The notes below the pieces were generated by a model. That model ran no database searches, was not told the DNA's origin, and saw nothing but the letters and a program-made list of their open reading frames with translations. Positions 36,537 through 50,732 of a stretch of 64,000 nt of DNA are shown in pieces. The DNA is from Sistotremastrum niveocremeum HHB9708 (lineage: Eukaryota; Basidiomycota; Agaricomycetes; Sistotremastrales; Sistotremastraceae), in NCBI GenBank assembly GCA_001630475.1, contig KV419396.1:620001-684000 (forward strand), read 5' to 3'. Every line of letters begins with the position of its first letter. The first letter of the stretch is position 1. Position numbers and translations under genes: made by a program.

Positions 36537-39500
36537 CTAATGGGGCGATGGTGGCATGTACGCGCTAGCGCCAGAAATTCTTCTCTCACTGCGTGGTGGT
36601 CGAGGAGGTGGTGACGCCGGCGACAATGGATCCTTCCATGCAGTAGGGGGAGTAACTTCCACCTTGGATGTACTCTCCACAGGCGCAGAAGGTCTTTTGT
36701 TTCGGATCACAACAAACTCTTTTGGCTCTTCCAGAGGTTCTCCAAATTCGTCATCCACCGCGGCTTCATCTCCTTCGCTTCTTCTGCGTCCTTTAAGGAA
36801 TCCCCACCGCCCGCTAACACTCTCTGCTGGAGAAGTCTCGTCAGCGGCAGCTGTACCCCGACGATTGAACCAGTGTTTTCGCCGCGGGGGAGTTTCAGCT
36901 TCAGAAGGCAGATATGTCTCAGAGTTTGAGCGGCCGACAGGGACGCTGGAGGAGTCAACGCTGCCACCTCGGACTTGCGTTGAGGCGTTCCCTGAGTATA
37001 TCGATCGAACGTCTTCGATGACGGCCGTCTGTGATTTGGTCCTAGCATGGGCTCGCAAATTCTGCGGGGCCATGGCTCCAGCGGGCAAAGATGATGTTGA
37101 AGCTGTCGGCAAGGGAGGCGCAGGCTTAGGTGGATAAGCTGAGGAGGCACGTTCGGTCGGCGGCGTGTTCGGAGGAGAATCAACCGAAGGGAAGGGTTCA
37201 GGTGTAGTGGGCATGATGGCATACGGCGAGTCGTAGTGAGCCCGACCGCCACCAACCCTGGAAAACCCGGTCTTGGATTTGGGAGGATCGGGCGTTCGTG
37301 GAGACGCTGCTTCATCATACTGCTGTGAGAAGGACTGCCAAGCACCCATGATGTATCCGGTCTCATTGTCGTTCTCTTCACGATAAGGTGTTCGGGCTTG
37401 TTCTGGCCTAAGCACGGAGGGCACTGGTCGGGCAGAGCTTGTTGGCGAAGACGCTCTGTGAGAGTATCCTTTGGCCAGGGTATCTTGGGACATCAATGCG
37501 CTCTTGCTAAGACCATGGGAGGTGCTATATCTATGGTGCGTCTTTTGACCGTGTCTCGAGCCAAAGACTCCGGAAAGTCCAAGAGCCCCGAACAATCCGT
37601 TATCGACTGTATGCCGGCTCCGATCAAAGGGCACACCGGCAAAGAGCCTGATCAACCCTTCGATGATTTTGACGACAAGCATAGACAAAAACATGAGATA
37701 GATCAAGCCCTGGATAAGCAGGATAGCGCAAGCTATCCATCCAGCTGCTGGATTACCGACGGAAACCTTGACAGAAGTAAGTGGCATGACGATCGGAATG
37801 TTCTAAAAGCCGTACCACAGGTGATAGAATGACCAACAAGACTGCCGTTATTATTCTGGCCACACAGAAGAGGAAACTAACCACCCCCATAGCAGCGCCC
37901 CTGCCCCAGGGAAGATACACTGACGTATAAAGGGCGGTGACGACCTATGTAATGAATGAGCCTCAAATGTGAGTGTATGCATCGCGAAACGTACCTCAAT
38001 AACCAACAGAACGATGGCTTGAGTTGTTCCGCTACGTTGACCACATCCGATGACAAGGCCGAAAGAAATATTGTAGAGGAAGAATAGAGTGGCGAAGGTA
38101 TGAGACCCAGATGCATACTGATTATACAGAGGGCCAAGGGACAACAAAGTCTCCGTGTTGTCATACAACTTGTTTGTTCTGGTAGTGGCCAGACGAGCGA
38201 TGAGAACGACAGGAATGCAGACTGAGAGTATGGCGAAGGCCAGAGCTGCCATAACCACCGATCCAAGGGTAGCATGTGCTCGGCCTTGAGCAAAGTGGAA
38301 TGCCGCAAATGTGGTAATCGGCAAATGAAAAAGGATCAGTACTCGAATGAGGTTACCCCACAATACGTCTTGATGGAATGCGTTCTGTCCAAGACGATAC
38401 CTCCACCATCTTCGCGTGATCGGCAACATTGTACGAGATCTGCGCTTCGATGAACCTAACATATTTGTACTTGAGTGAGCCTCGAAAGGTTCAGCATCAA
38501 GGGCCGAGTCGTCCAGAGCATCTTTAGCACTGTATGACCAACGAGGACTATGTGATCCTCGTCCCTGATTACGGTCACGAGTAGACCCGGTGATAGAGGA
38601 AAGGAACCAATCTATGAACCAGATCAAGCAGCTTAGCACAATGATGCCACCTATGATCGCTAAGAACAGAGCAGTCGAAACGCCAAACAAATCTTGGGGA
38701 CGTATTCCAACAGCGTATGCAAAGGAGTCCATTCCTGACGGAGTGCCGGGAGGAAGATTAAACAAAGTATTTGGAGTCGACTCGCTTATAAAGAGAGGGG
38801 AGGTTGGGTCCTGGACCTGATCCGTGAAACCATCCGGGACAGAGAATCCAAGAGTGTTTAGCGGATCCCAATGTTCCTCGCGTGCATTAGCACCTTGTGT
38901 TAAGGAGATATCTGGGAAGAGAGAAATAATCAATTGGGGGATAATGCGGGGAAGAGATTGATCGGACGCACTGTACGTGAGAGTAGACCACGCTGTCTGT
39001 GCAAAAACGGGGTCTATGGATTATAAGAGTATGAAGATTTGGGAAAGCGGACGACTTGCAAGTGAAAAGAGGCCATTGGACAGCAACCATTCCCAATCCG
39101 GCACACCACTGTGTATGGAAAATGACGTCACGCATTGAGGGCGTGCCTTTGAGACTGAAGTGAGAAAACCAGACTCAGAAAGTCGGAAAGATGTTGCTCA
39201 CAAAAGCGTAGCAGAGCAGGAGTGTTGGCCAGCTTTTCACCGCTGATTGCACTCACGAGCACAAACCCAGCACGCTGAACTCTGGACCAAAATCTTTCCG
39301 GCGTTGCTCCGGCACCTCTCTTCCACGCAGCAGCTACTCGTGCACTTCCAACCACCAACCAATAAGCTATGGCGGTTGCCACTGAGACCCAGAAGATAAT
39401 AGCGGCATGACCGTACACAGAATGAAGCACACCAGGGCGCAGGGGAGCCGATGAGATGTCGATGCAGGCGAGTTCAAGTGGAGGTAATGAAGTGTCCACA

Positions 39501-40017
39501 ATACGTACTCGAGTATTGAGACTCAAGAGTTCGTACATATGATTCAGAGGAGCGGCGGTAGAGAAGGCCAGCTGGCCAGCTGGTAATGGGCAATAATTCG
39601 TCTCATTCCCAAGACTTGGTAGAGGAGAGGGTGGTCGCAGTGAATCACAGAATGCAGATGCAGTAGAGAATATTGTAAAGGTCAGGACCGATGCTGTTGT
39701 GAACATTGTAGCTATATGAGATATTAGTTTGTGGCCGAAGTGACGTCCTATCGAAAATGGAACTGACCCAAGAGAGGCTGGGAGTCATTGGAGACGCCAT
39801 AGATGATGGCAGAGCTTGATCCAAAGAGAGTGATGTTAAGGAATCGCTGCGTACTGGAAGGAGTGGACGTGATTTGGGCGAGTACATTGTCGACAGTGAT
39901 TTGATTGGGAGACTCGGCAATGGAAGACGACGACGAGCAGTTCTGAAATGGGACCGGGATGGCCTGGGCGACGACGGAGACGACGACGACGAGAAAGACG
40001 AGCAGGCGGCGGTTCAT
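36537..40017 (-). CDS. TRP/Flc-like multi-pass membrane protein with secreted N-terminal domain
   Basis: A signal peptide (MNRRLLVFLVVVVSVVAQAI) leads into a small Cys/Ser domain (QNCSSSSSIAESPNQITVDN, FLNITLFGSSSAIIYGVSND) that may be an ML-like lumenal domain. Next comes a block with NETNYCPLPAGQLAFSTA. At least eight hydrophobic spans follow, e.g. HAAIIFWVSVATAIAYWLVV, LFLAIIGGIIVLSCLIWFID, NLIRVLILFHLPITTFAAFH, VVMAALAFAILSVCIPVVLI and AGWIACAILLIQGLIYLMFL. The C-terminal about 350 residues are cytosolic, Ser/Pro-rich with SH3-ligand-like PPPRPPRSERR, and end AYMPPSPH. The order signal peptide, lumenal domain, TRP-like membrane region and long tail is that of fungal Flc/Pkd2 proteins (ER/plasma membrane, FAD or calcium related), but similarity is at the architecture level only. 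Confidence 0.68.
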
Positions 40018-40135
40018 GCTGGCCTCCACAGTCTCGCAAGGGAGATTGGGTCCAACGACATGCGGCGATGTCCACGGCACCAAATTTCGGCCTTTGCGCA
40101 CTGCAGCCGGATATGGTATATATTTCCCACACAGC

Positions 40136-40986
40136 CTATCTACGAGGCGCCGGCGACCGACTCGACCGTCGTGTGCGACTGTCTCCTGGTCGCTCGTCAC
40201 GCCCTTCCAGCCGCTTTCGCTCTTTCTTTGCCCGCTTCTTCTCTTTTCGTACCCTGCGCTCTTCAGGCGTTTCACCAGCGTGCTTTCGCTTCTTCCCTTT
40301 CTTATCTTTCAGCTTTTCTTCTCGGTGTTTCGACAACAGGTAGTCTCGCATAGGATCTTCAGGATCAATGTTGAATGATGCCGCGCTGGACCCATCTGAC
40401 TCTGATGCGGCATCCTCTGCACCGTACATTAGTATTCGTGGCGGTGGAATATAACAAACTGACCGTCAATTAGCTCGGGTTTGGCATTCAAGCTCTGCTC
40501 TTCTGGGTCATGCCACTCCCCGTCCTCTCCTTTGGTTCGCTTCTGCTTGTAGTTTTGCACATGGTCTACCCGCAGAGTCTTTTCCAGTAGCTTTGCTCCG
40601 TTCAGATTGTCCACGGCCAGGATCGTTGATCTTTGGTCCTCATACATCAAGAAGGCGAAGCCTCGCGACTTGGCAGTCTCCTTGTCCTTTGGAATGTTAA
40701 CGTCCATTACTTCTCCGTATTGGGAGAACACCGTGATAACATCGCCTTCAGTGAGACCAGGATTAAGCCCTCCAATATAGATGTATGCCGAGTCTGTAGA
40801 CTTTAGAAATAAAGTCCAACTTAAATACTTAGCATGCTATGAACAGCGTACCTTTGTATTGATCGTGCCATGAGCCGTTCGTTCCCAACTCGAGTTCTCT
40901 ATCGTTCAAACGAGCAATTTCTTTGACAACGCTGTCCACTCATCAGAGGCAATGTCGAGACAGCGAGCGAGTTCAACGCACTTCAT
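40136..40986 (-). CDS. IST3: IST3/RBMX2, U2 snRNP RES-complex RNA-binding protein
   Basis: Ist3 (Snu17) with Bud13 and Pml1 forms the retention-and-splicing complex on the U2 snRNP. The N-terminus VVKEIARLNDRELELG then GTNGSWHDQYK is the family signature. The RRM has IYIGGLNPGLTEGDVITVFS and the RNP1-like block SRGFAFLMYEDQRSTILAVD, then LRVDHVQNYKQKR. A Lys/Arg-rich tail (KKGKKRKHAGETPEERRVRK) ends RRSSRSPAPRR, an RS-like end. The first coding exon is only 5 nt (40982-40986, ATGAA), followed by a 50-nt intron (40932-40981) so that codon 2 is split. Other introns lie near 40800-40850 and 40440-40460. Divergent from eIF3d by 84 bp. Confidence 0.92.
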
Positions 40987-41070
40987 GACGGCCTCGGCTG
41001 AGATTTTGTACTCCGAGCCGCAACCCGAATACACAACTTTTCAAAACAAAACTTCTGCACGCAGTGCAAC

Positions 41071-43110
41071 ATGTCGTTCACTCTCCCTCCTCTCCCTGAC
41101 GCTGAAGATACATGGGGTCCTAATCCTTCTTACGCTAAACTTCCTATCCATGAAGTCCCATATGCACCCTACTCAAAAGCCGACAAATTGGGCAGAGTCG
41201 CAGACTGGAACGATCTCGATGGAAACAAAAATGCTAACCAAAATCAAGCCTCATTCGCGCAGGCTTCTTCTACTACGCAACGCGGTGGTCGTTCCGGACG
41301 TGGAAGAGACGGCCAAGCAGCGTTTGGCAGCGGCACCACAAACACCTTTGCTTACTTCCACGTGGAGGACGAATCCTCCTTCTCTTTGGTGGACAACAAA
41401 ATTGGTGGTCCTCGTAGAGCTGTAGGGTTTGGTGGAAGAGGGCGAGGAGCGCCTGCCAGAGGTGGCGCATATGCGGGCAACACTCGCACATCCACCCAGA
41501 GAGGACGCGGCGGCAATCTTAATGCTAGGGGTGGTCAAATGAACCGTGGAGGACGAAGAGGCTGGAAAGAATGGGATAAGGTGAGCCTTGTCATAAACTT
41601 TACTGTTAGGTTGTGTATTGAAAGTGTTCAGAACGCCCCTCGACGAGAATCTTCTGTGGCAATCAACCCAGCTTGGAAAATGCTTGAGGAAATTGAGTTC
41701 ACGAGATTGTCAAAACTCCGTCTCGACGTCGATGAACCAGAAACCCTGTTTGTTTTTCTATCCCTCAAGTCATTCTCGCAAACACTGAGTACTTAAACTT
41801 TGCCAGCGAAACCTATGGTCGTCTGTATCAGTATGAGAAGTCATACGACCGCGTCAACACGAAAACCGAGCGACCTCTCCAGATTATGGATCGCATTCGG
41901 TACAACACCACAACGTCAGATGATCCAGTCATCCAACAGGTTCGGGCATTTGACCGGATCTTCTTTTGTTTGCTAATCTCTGGTTTCTAGCTTGCCTCTC
42001 GCAATGTTGCCTCCATTTATGCGACTGACTCAATCCTGAGCGTCCTCATGTGTGCTCCTCGCTCGGTCTATCCTTGGGATATCATTATTGTACGCGAAGG
42101 GGACCATCTGTACTTGGATAAACGTGATGGCGGTCCATTCGGTAAGTTCGCCACAATCATTGCCGTAGACGTAACAACTCAATCACGGAATAGATACCAT
42201 AACCGTCAATGAAAATGCCGCAGAGCCTCCCGTTGATCCCGAAAAGGACAAGGAAAAAGATGCCTTAAATAGCGCACTGTCCTTGTCTTTGGAGGCGACC
42301 TACGTTAACCAAAACTTCTCATTCCAAGTAGTCAAGGAAGACGCGCCTCCACTGGACTTCGAAAAGCCTAATCCTTTCTATGGACCCGACGAAGTGGAAC
42401 CTTTGGCCAGTTGTGGCTACCGATATCGACTATTCGACCTCAGTCTCAACGAGGACGAAGACATTAAAATCGTCGTTAGGACTGAAGTTGATGCCTATCA
42501 ACCCAGCACCGGAAAGGGCGATAATGGCCTCATGACTATCCGAACATTGAACGAATTTGATTCCCGTGCTCCTGGTGCTGGAGGTGCACCTGATTGGCGC
42601 TCGAAGCTGGACAGTCAACGAGGTGCTGTAGTAGCCACCGAGATGAAAAACAATAGTTGCAAGCTCGCCAAGTGGGCCGCACAAAGTATTCTAGCCGGTG
42701 CTGAGACCATGAAAGTTGGGTATGTCACACTGGTTCCGTCCTATAATAATTCTACTAACTTTGCCTGTTAGATACGTCTCCCGCGCCAACCCTCGTGATA
42801 ACTCTCGCCATGTCATTCTCAGCACCACGACTATGAGACCGACGGATTTCGCCGCGCAACTCAATGTTTCCTTGTCTAACGGATGGGGTATTGTTCGAAC
42901 TGTCACAGACATGTGCATGAAGTTGCCCGATGGCAAATATGTTCTCATCAAGGACCCTAACAGGGTACGTCCTTTTTCCAGGCTTTAGTGTTCCCGCTGA
43001 CTTTTCATCGCGAATAGCCCGTAATCCGTCTGTATGCCGTCCCCATGAGCGCCTTCACAGGAGAAGAAGAGATCGAGGAAGAACCGATACCAGAGGAGGA
43101 AGCGGAGTAA
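41071..43110 (+). CDS. Translation initiation factor eIF3 subunit d
   Basis: eIF3d belongs to the eIF3 complex on the 40S subunit and has a cap-binding domain. The start MSFTLPPLPDAEDTWGPNPS is typical, with PIHEVPYAPYSKADKLGRVA DW following. An Arg/Gly-rich stretch (bases about 41410-41570, GRGRGAPARGGAY) replaces part of the N-terminal linker. Then RRESSVAINPAWKMLEEIEF, ASIYATDSILSVLMCAPRSV YPWDI, the KEDAPPLDFEKPNPFYG loop, GYRYRLFDLSLNEDEDIKIV and TEMKNNSCKLAKWAAQSILA, all conserved in eIF3d. It ends EEEPIPEEEAE. About six introns. Saccharomyces lacks this subunit; most other fungi keep it. Full length. Confidence 0.95.
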
Positions 43111-43159
43111 TGGTAGTCCGATGTATGTTAAGGACGTCAGTCGTGACTATAGTCATTTG

Positions 43160-44417
43160 TTATCGTTCGTTAGCTCGAAGCAGGATTTCAACTGCAGATT
43201 CGGTATTGGGTCTGTTCTCGGCGTGAGCAAATAGCATATGTTAACAGAGTAACAGACTGCGTACGTTTGCCTTAATGCGACGATAACAGACTGTCTGGGT
43301 ACGTCAGGGAACATACCAATCACTTCCTCGATTTCTGTAGCGCTGGGTTCTCGTAAACCACGTCTCCCTGTCAGCTCGTTCATCCACTCTCTCACTACAG
43401 ATGTGCCAGTCGTAGGTGCTTCAGGTGCTTCTGCTGGTGGAGCCGTACTTGTTGTGATGACTTCCGTGTTCTCCGTTGAAGGTAAAGTCACATTCACCGG
43501 TTCAGGAATGGCCAGATTGCTACGTCGGGGAGCCCGGGTGCTTCCTATGAGTGGGGTAAGATAGCGGGTAGCAAGTCTCTGAGCCCATCCTGGGAGACGG
43601 TAGACTTTCAAGCCAACAATGTCAGAGTTATATAGTTGGCTTGCAAGAAGGCCGACGAGTGAGGCCACCACAGAGCCGGGCATTCCAGATATCATCAACT
43701 GAAGAAAGGATAAGTTAGGCCCAGTTTCTTGACTGACTATTCCTACCTGTGTGGCCAAGAGATAGATGTGAGACTTGTTGGAGAAAGTAACAAGGAAGAT
43801 GCGATAATCGTAGGAAGATGGCACCAGACGGTGATATTGGTACAAAATGGCGAACACTAGCGCGAACGGACCAGGTGGAACAGTGTTGAGGGATAGTCCG
43901 TGAAATAGAAGTAAGGCGGCGAAGAGAAGAGTAGCAGATAATGCAGTCGACACGAAAACAAATGACTGAGAGAGTGACTGTTAGCGTAAAATCGGTGTCT
44001 GCAGGTTATAGCTGGCTTACAGCGAATTTCAAGCTACCAAACTGCCGCTCAACCTCTATTGCCGCAGTGAATAGCAATATTTCAGTGAGGAGAAGATCTC
44101 CAGAGGTGCCACAGGCCAGCTGATGGATGAGAAGGCGCCAGTACTGATTCAAATCATAAGCATGGAAGCATTGAAATTCGAGATGCCTCAACTTGGTGAT
44201 CTCTAGAAATGTGGGGCGAGAGCTATTGCGAAGATAGCGTCGGTTTCTTACTGAGTTAACCCTTGCCACGCACTTGTAAATGTATGTAATGCTTGATGTC
44301 GAACAAGGAGAATATGAGCGAGAACGCGCCGACCGACAGCATCAGACCTTCAAACTGAGTCAGCATCCTATCCACGACAACGAAATGTGCCAATGATACC
44401 CTTTGAGACGGGGGCAT
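43160..44417 (-). CDS. UBAC2/DSC2-like rhomboid-fold protein with UBA domain
   Basis: UBAC2-type proteins are catalytically dead rhomboids in the ER membrane that take part in ER-associated degradation or the Golgi DSC ligase. The start MPPSQRVSLAHFVVVDRMLT is followed by membrane spans, ISRDHQYWRLLIHQLACG (the rhomboid WR-like loop), LLTEILLFTAAIEVERQFGS, FVFVSTALSATLLFAALLLF and GPFALVFAILYQYHRLVP. I see no Gly-x-Ser / His pair, consistent with a pseudoprotease. The last part is a UBA domain: EPSATEIEEVIGMFPDVPRQ, then SVIVALRQTPNTESAVEILL. The C-terminal exon, spliced across an intron near 43210-43265, ends RANER, which moves the stop to 43160. It is convergent with eIF3d with 49 bp between stops. 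Confidence 0.82.
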
Positions 44418-44760
44418 GATGGAAAGATGCCATGGCGGATATCGACGCTGCGACGCCGTGCTATGAGCCCTGCGCTAGCAAGCGCTCAGGCACGGACGAT
44501 CGGTCGGCAAACTCGTTTAGGTTCGAGCAATGGACCACACTATTATGGCAAATCTACAGTTTCATAAAATAAAGAGTTACAATAGATACACCACTGAAAC
44601 AATTGATTGCCCGATACGATAGAGTTCCACTTATTAATTGACGGTCCATTGTACTTCTTCTGGATTAGAGAAACAGGAAAGGCCAAACCCTAGAAGATAG
44701 TGGTTGTGCTGGAGGAGAAAGCGGCCAGTTGGCAGGACATCCTTAAACGTCGAATGAATG
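44418..44760. other. Intergenic between UBAC2-like and poly(A) polymerase genes
   Basis: No ORF with coding character. It holds the upstream region of the UBAC2-like gene and the 3' region of the poly(A) polymerase gene; AT-rich near 44530-44660. I see no RNA gene. Confidence 0.5.
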
Positions 44761-47480
<2,720 letters not shown>

Positions 47481-48049
47481 TGAATGTTCCAATTGAAGGT
47501 GACTAGGCTATCGAGTTCTACGGCCGAGCAGGATGAGAGTACAAGACGAGCTCACTGCAGGATGGATTGAGTTTAGGCCGGCTACTTCCGGTAAACGTCT
47601 GTATTTTGAACTCGAACGGGTTTGTGGCGTCCGAGTCGGTTGTTTTTATGCACACTACCACAACTTCATGCATCAATATTGTTTGAATGGACGCATAGTA
47701 GTCCATTGGTGTTACCAGGAACTGGCATTCATGGGTGTGCGTTCCTGACTCAGGCTGTTGTGGCTTTATAAGCCAGATTCTACCCGGCCATCTCTGTTGC
47801 GACACTATCCCCAGAAACTGACCGGCATTCAGACTGTGAAAATTGAGTGCGAGTGCTATCGGGATTGCTGTCAGATATACTAAAAATCGGTGAAATTACG
47901 AGGCAACATAGATGGAAGAAAGATGAAAGTAAATGGAGATAATGGTCCGAGTCCGATCGCAATACAACAAAGGCATGAAAGCCCAGGCAAGTCCGTCTGA
48001 AGCAGAAAGGGAAAAAAGGACATGCACACATGAAAAGACTGGTCACTGT
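47481..48049. other. Intergenic, no supported gene
   Basis: About 570 bp between the poly(A) polymerase start and the 3' end of the beta-helix gene. Short open frames occur on both strands (for example 47533-47748 +, 47518-47805 -) but none has coding features or splice context that I would trust. Presumably the upstream region of poly(A) polymerase plus the 3' untranslated region of the neighbour. Confidence 0.45.
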
Positions 48050-50274
48050 TTAGAGCGACGTTCTCCGGGTCCAGCCCTTCTCTGATCCTCCTGCACGAGA
48101 GGCATCCGGTAACGTTTGCACAGCTCGACGGCGGATCAGAAATGTAAGTATCACGACGAGCGCTATACCCAGCGGAATTCCGACCGCCAATCCTACGGTT
48201 CGAGAAGTATCACTACCGCCTGATTGTGGCACTTGAGTGCTTCCCGAAGAACTTGAGTTGCCGGACGTCGATGTCGATGTTGCCTGGCCGCTGGCCGTGG
48301 TACTGGTCGAAGAAGGTTGACCGAACTTCGGGTTTGCATTCCCCGCGATAGGCCAGAAGTCGCCTTCAGGGGGTTGGATACAAATTAAACTGCGAAACAG
48401 AAACGTTAAATTGCATCGCGGCTTCATTTCGCTGAGAGCGCGGCGTACCCATCACCGTCTTGAACGGAAGCAAACTCGCTTTGGAACTCGGAACCAGTGG
48501 CGTTCGCCAGTACATATCTATCAAAAGAAGGCAATCAGCACAGCATTCGAGATCCGACACATAACCCAAAAGTACGTACACGAATGCTTCAGGGTCGATA
48601 GTCTCCGTTTTGGTGCAGTTTGGCCCAACTGCTCCAAAGAACGAAGTGTTTCCTACCAAGGTATTGCCCTCCACGGTGAAATTGCGGACACCATTTGCAG
48701 CCATGGCAAACCCAAATCCACCAGTAAATTGGTTGTTTCGAACGATACCATTGAACGAGATATTGTGCAAGACCCGATCACCGAACCAGACCCCTGCAAA
48801 GCCGGCATCAAAAATGCGAGCTGAAACGATGATGGCAAAAGTTGTTTACTGGGTCCCATGGCAATGCCTACTTTGATCATGGCATCCTGATTATTGATGC
48901 CTTTGGAGTCGCCCGGAATTTCTTCGCTGGTGGCAAAGCCTCCAATGATGGTATTGTTTTGGACGATGGTTCCCGTGTAATCTCCTCCCCAAGGCGTGTA
49001 GTCGACCATGTTCTACCTCGACATTATGATGACGGAATCGATCGATTGATGGACGACCTACGATAGCACCCAATAGGGTGTTGGTCTCCACCCAGATCGT
49101 GTTGTTTTCGACGATCGTCCCGGGAGCACCAAACAAAACGATTCCGCCATCGGTTGGGGTATTAATCATGTTGTTCCTGACGATACTTTTTGGGCAAGCT
49201 ACGCTTATGCCATCGGCCCATTGATTGAAGAGATCAGATCCGCCTGCGGATTTGGAATAGGTATAGAGGTGACAAAGACGAGACGTTGGAACTTACAAGG
49301 CCCGACATCATTATTCTGGATGGTCATGTTGGAGCAGTTCAATTGTCCCTCGGCCGCGTGCATGCATGACCAACTGCGGGGGTCGAACGAACGTACGAAC
49401 TCGATCACTTGACCCGTCGTCGGTCCTCCCATCTCAATGTTCGCGCCACCGGTGAGAGGAAGAACCCCGTTTCGCGTGCCATTGATCTAATCACAAAGGT
49501 TAAAGTCGCGCGAAGAGTAATTTAGCTCGTCGGGTATATTGTGATCGCAAAGGAAGTTTCAGGCACCTGGATATGATGCAGTTTACAGCCGTTGCACGTT
49601 GCGCATTGACCGTTGACAGCCGTCGAATGGCCCGAGCCGTCGGTAGCCCTGGACCCGCTGACGACGAGAGTGGCGCGAGTATCATCTGTCACCGAAGAGT
49701 GTGTTAGGCCTGGGCGCATGCACGACACGAAACCAGAAGCGAGGCGGACCTGTTGGATTACCAAAGGTTGTGATTTCCTGGTTCGGCGCCGCAAACTGCA
49801 GTGAACGTCATGAGCGCCGGTGGTAAGCCGGCTGAAACAGAGGATTACCGAGATAGGTTGCTGGATAAGATACTGCTGGCTTGGGCATAGGCTAGAGTAC
49901 GAGACGCGACAGAATAAGCCAAATGGAATGATGAATGATAGTCGTGGCGCGTTCACTTTAGGACGTAGCCTGGGCCTGATGTTGCTAGGAGATTGTTCAG
50001 TCTGGTCGTGACGGTGTTGGCCGGGTCAGCAGGCTCGCAAGCTACTGCTGCTGCACGGGGTGCATTATGATGTACAGTAAAATCGCTGAGTATAGGATTT
50101 GGATTGCTCAGATGGATACGGCTGCACAGGAAAAAATGAAACGCACGAGTGACCCCGCTTATGAAGGTGGCTAGCTTCGGTGTTTCTTTTCAAGACGACA
50201 TCTTCATGGAGATTCTGCGATGAGACGGTAACGTATAGGCCAAACGAGCTCAAGAGAGCGATGAAAGTGCGCAT
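48050..50274 (-). CDS. Membrane-anchored right-handed beta-helix (pectin-lyase fold) protein
   Basis: Signal peptide MRTFIALLSSFGLYVTVSSQ at the start, then Asn-rich short repeats of the parallel beta-helix type: CNGCKLHHIQINGTRNGV, CSNMTIQNNDVGPC, SIVRNNMINTPTDGGIVLFG, TIVENNTIWVETNTLLGAIV, TGTIVQNNTIIGGFATSEE, ISFNGIVRNNQFTGGFGFAM and VRNFTVEGNTLVGNTSFFGA. The repeated V/I-x-N-N pattern marks successive coils. A Ser/Thr-rich stalk (STSTTASGQATSTSTSGNSS) leads to one membrane span (TVGLAVGIPLGIALVVILTF) and a short basic tail. So the helix is outside the cell, anchored by one span. Pectin-lyase-fold proteins can act on polysaccharides, but no catalytic residues are evident here. About seven introns. 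Confidence 0.75.
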
Positions 50275-50732
50275 CAAAGAGTGACGGTTGTCGATAGACA
50301 AGCTGGTAGGAGATAGAGACTAAGAGAAGATTGAGGGTTCGCCGGCGCCGACCGCAGATGCGAAGAACGTCCAGCGCGTGTTTTTCGAACCTTGGCAGCG
50401 CAGCCAAGAATATTTTCAGGAATTTACATGGAACGAACAGCTCGTGCTCATCGCGGCGACCGACGCCCAATATTTCTTGCATTTTGCTCGAGACAGCATG
50501 GGCAAGAGCGTAGTCGTCGTCCGGCTCATCGGGCCGGAGAGCGCCGTGCATAGCAACGGAGGCTGTGGTTCGGGCTGGTCACGTCACGGTCACGGTTGGG
50601 TTGAGGATGACATCGACGATAGCGTTCCCTCGCACCGAGCAACACCATGGACGAAGCTCTTACACATCGTTGCACGCCTTGAACCGTCTGGAGCTTCCGT
50701 CTCTCACGTCGCGCCCTTCGTTTGCTAATTCG

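Noticed and set aside
44510-44530. GGTTCGAGC motif as a tRNA T-loop
   Set aside because: The surrounding sequence does not pair as a T-stem and no tRNA-like fold is evident.
47518-47805. 95-residue minus-strand ORF between poly(A) polymerase and the beta-helix gene
   Set aside because: No recognisable motif, no splice context, and no conservation can be judged from the sequence alone.
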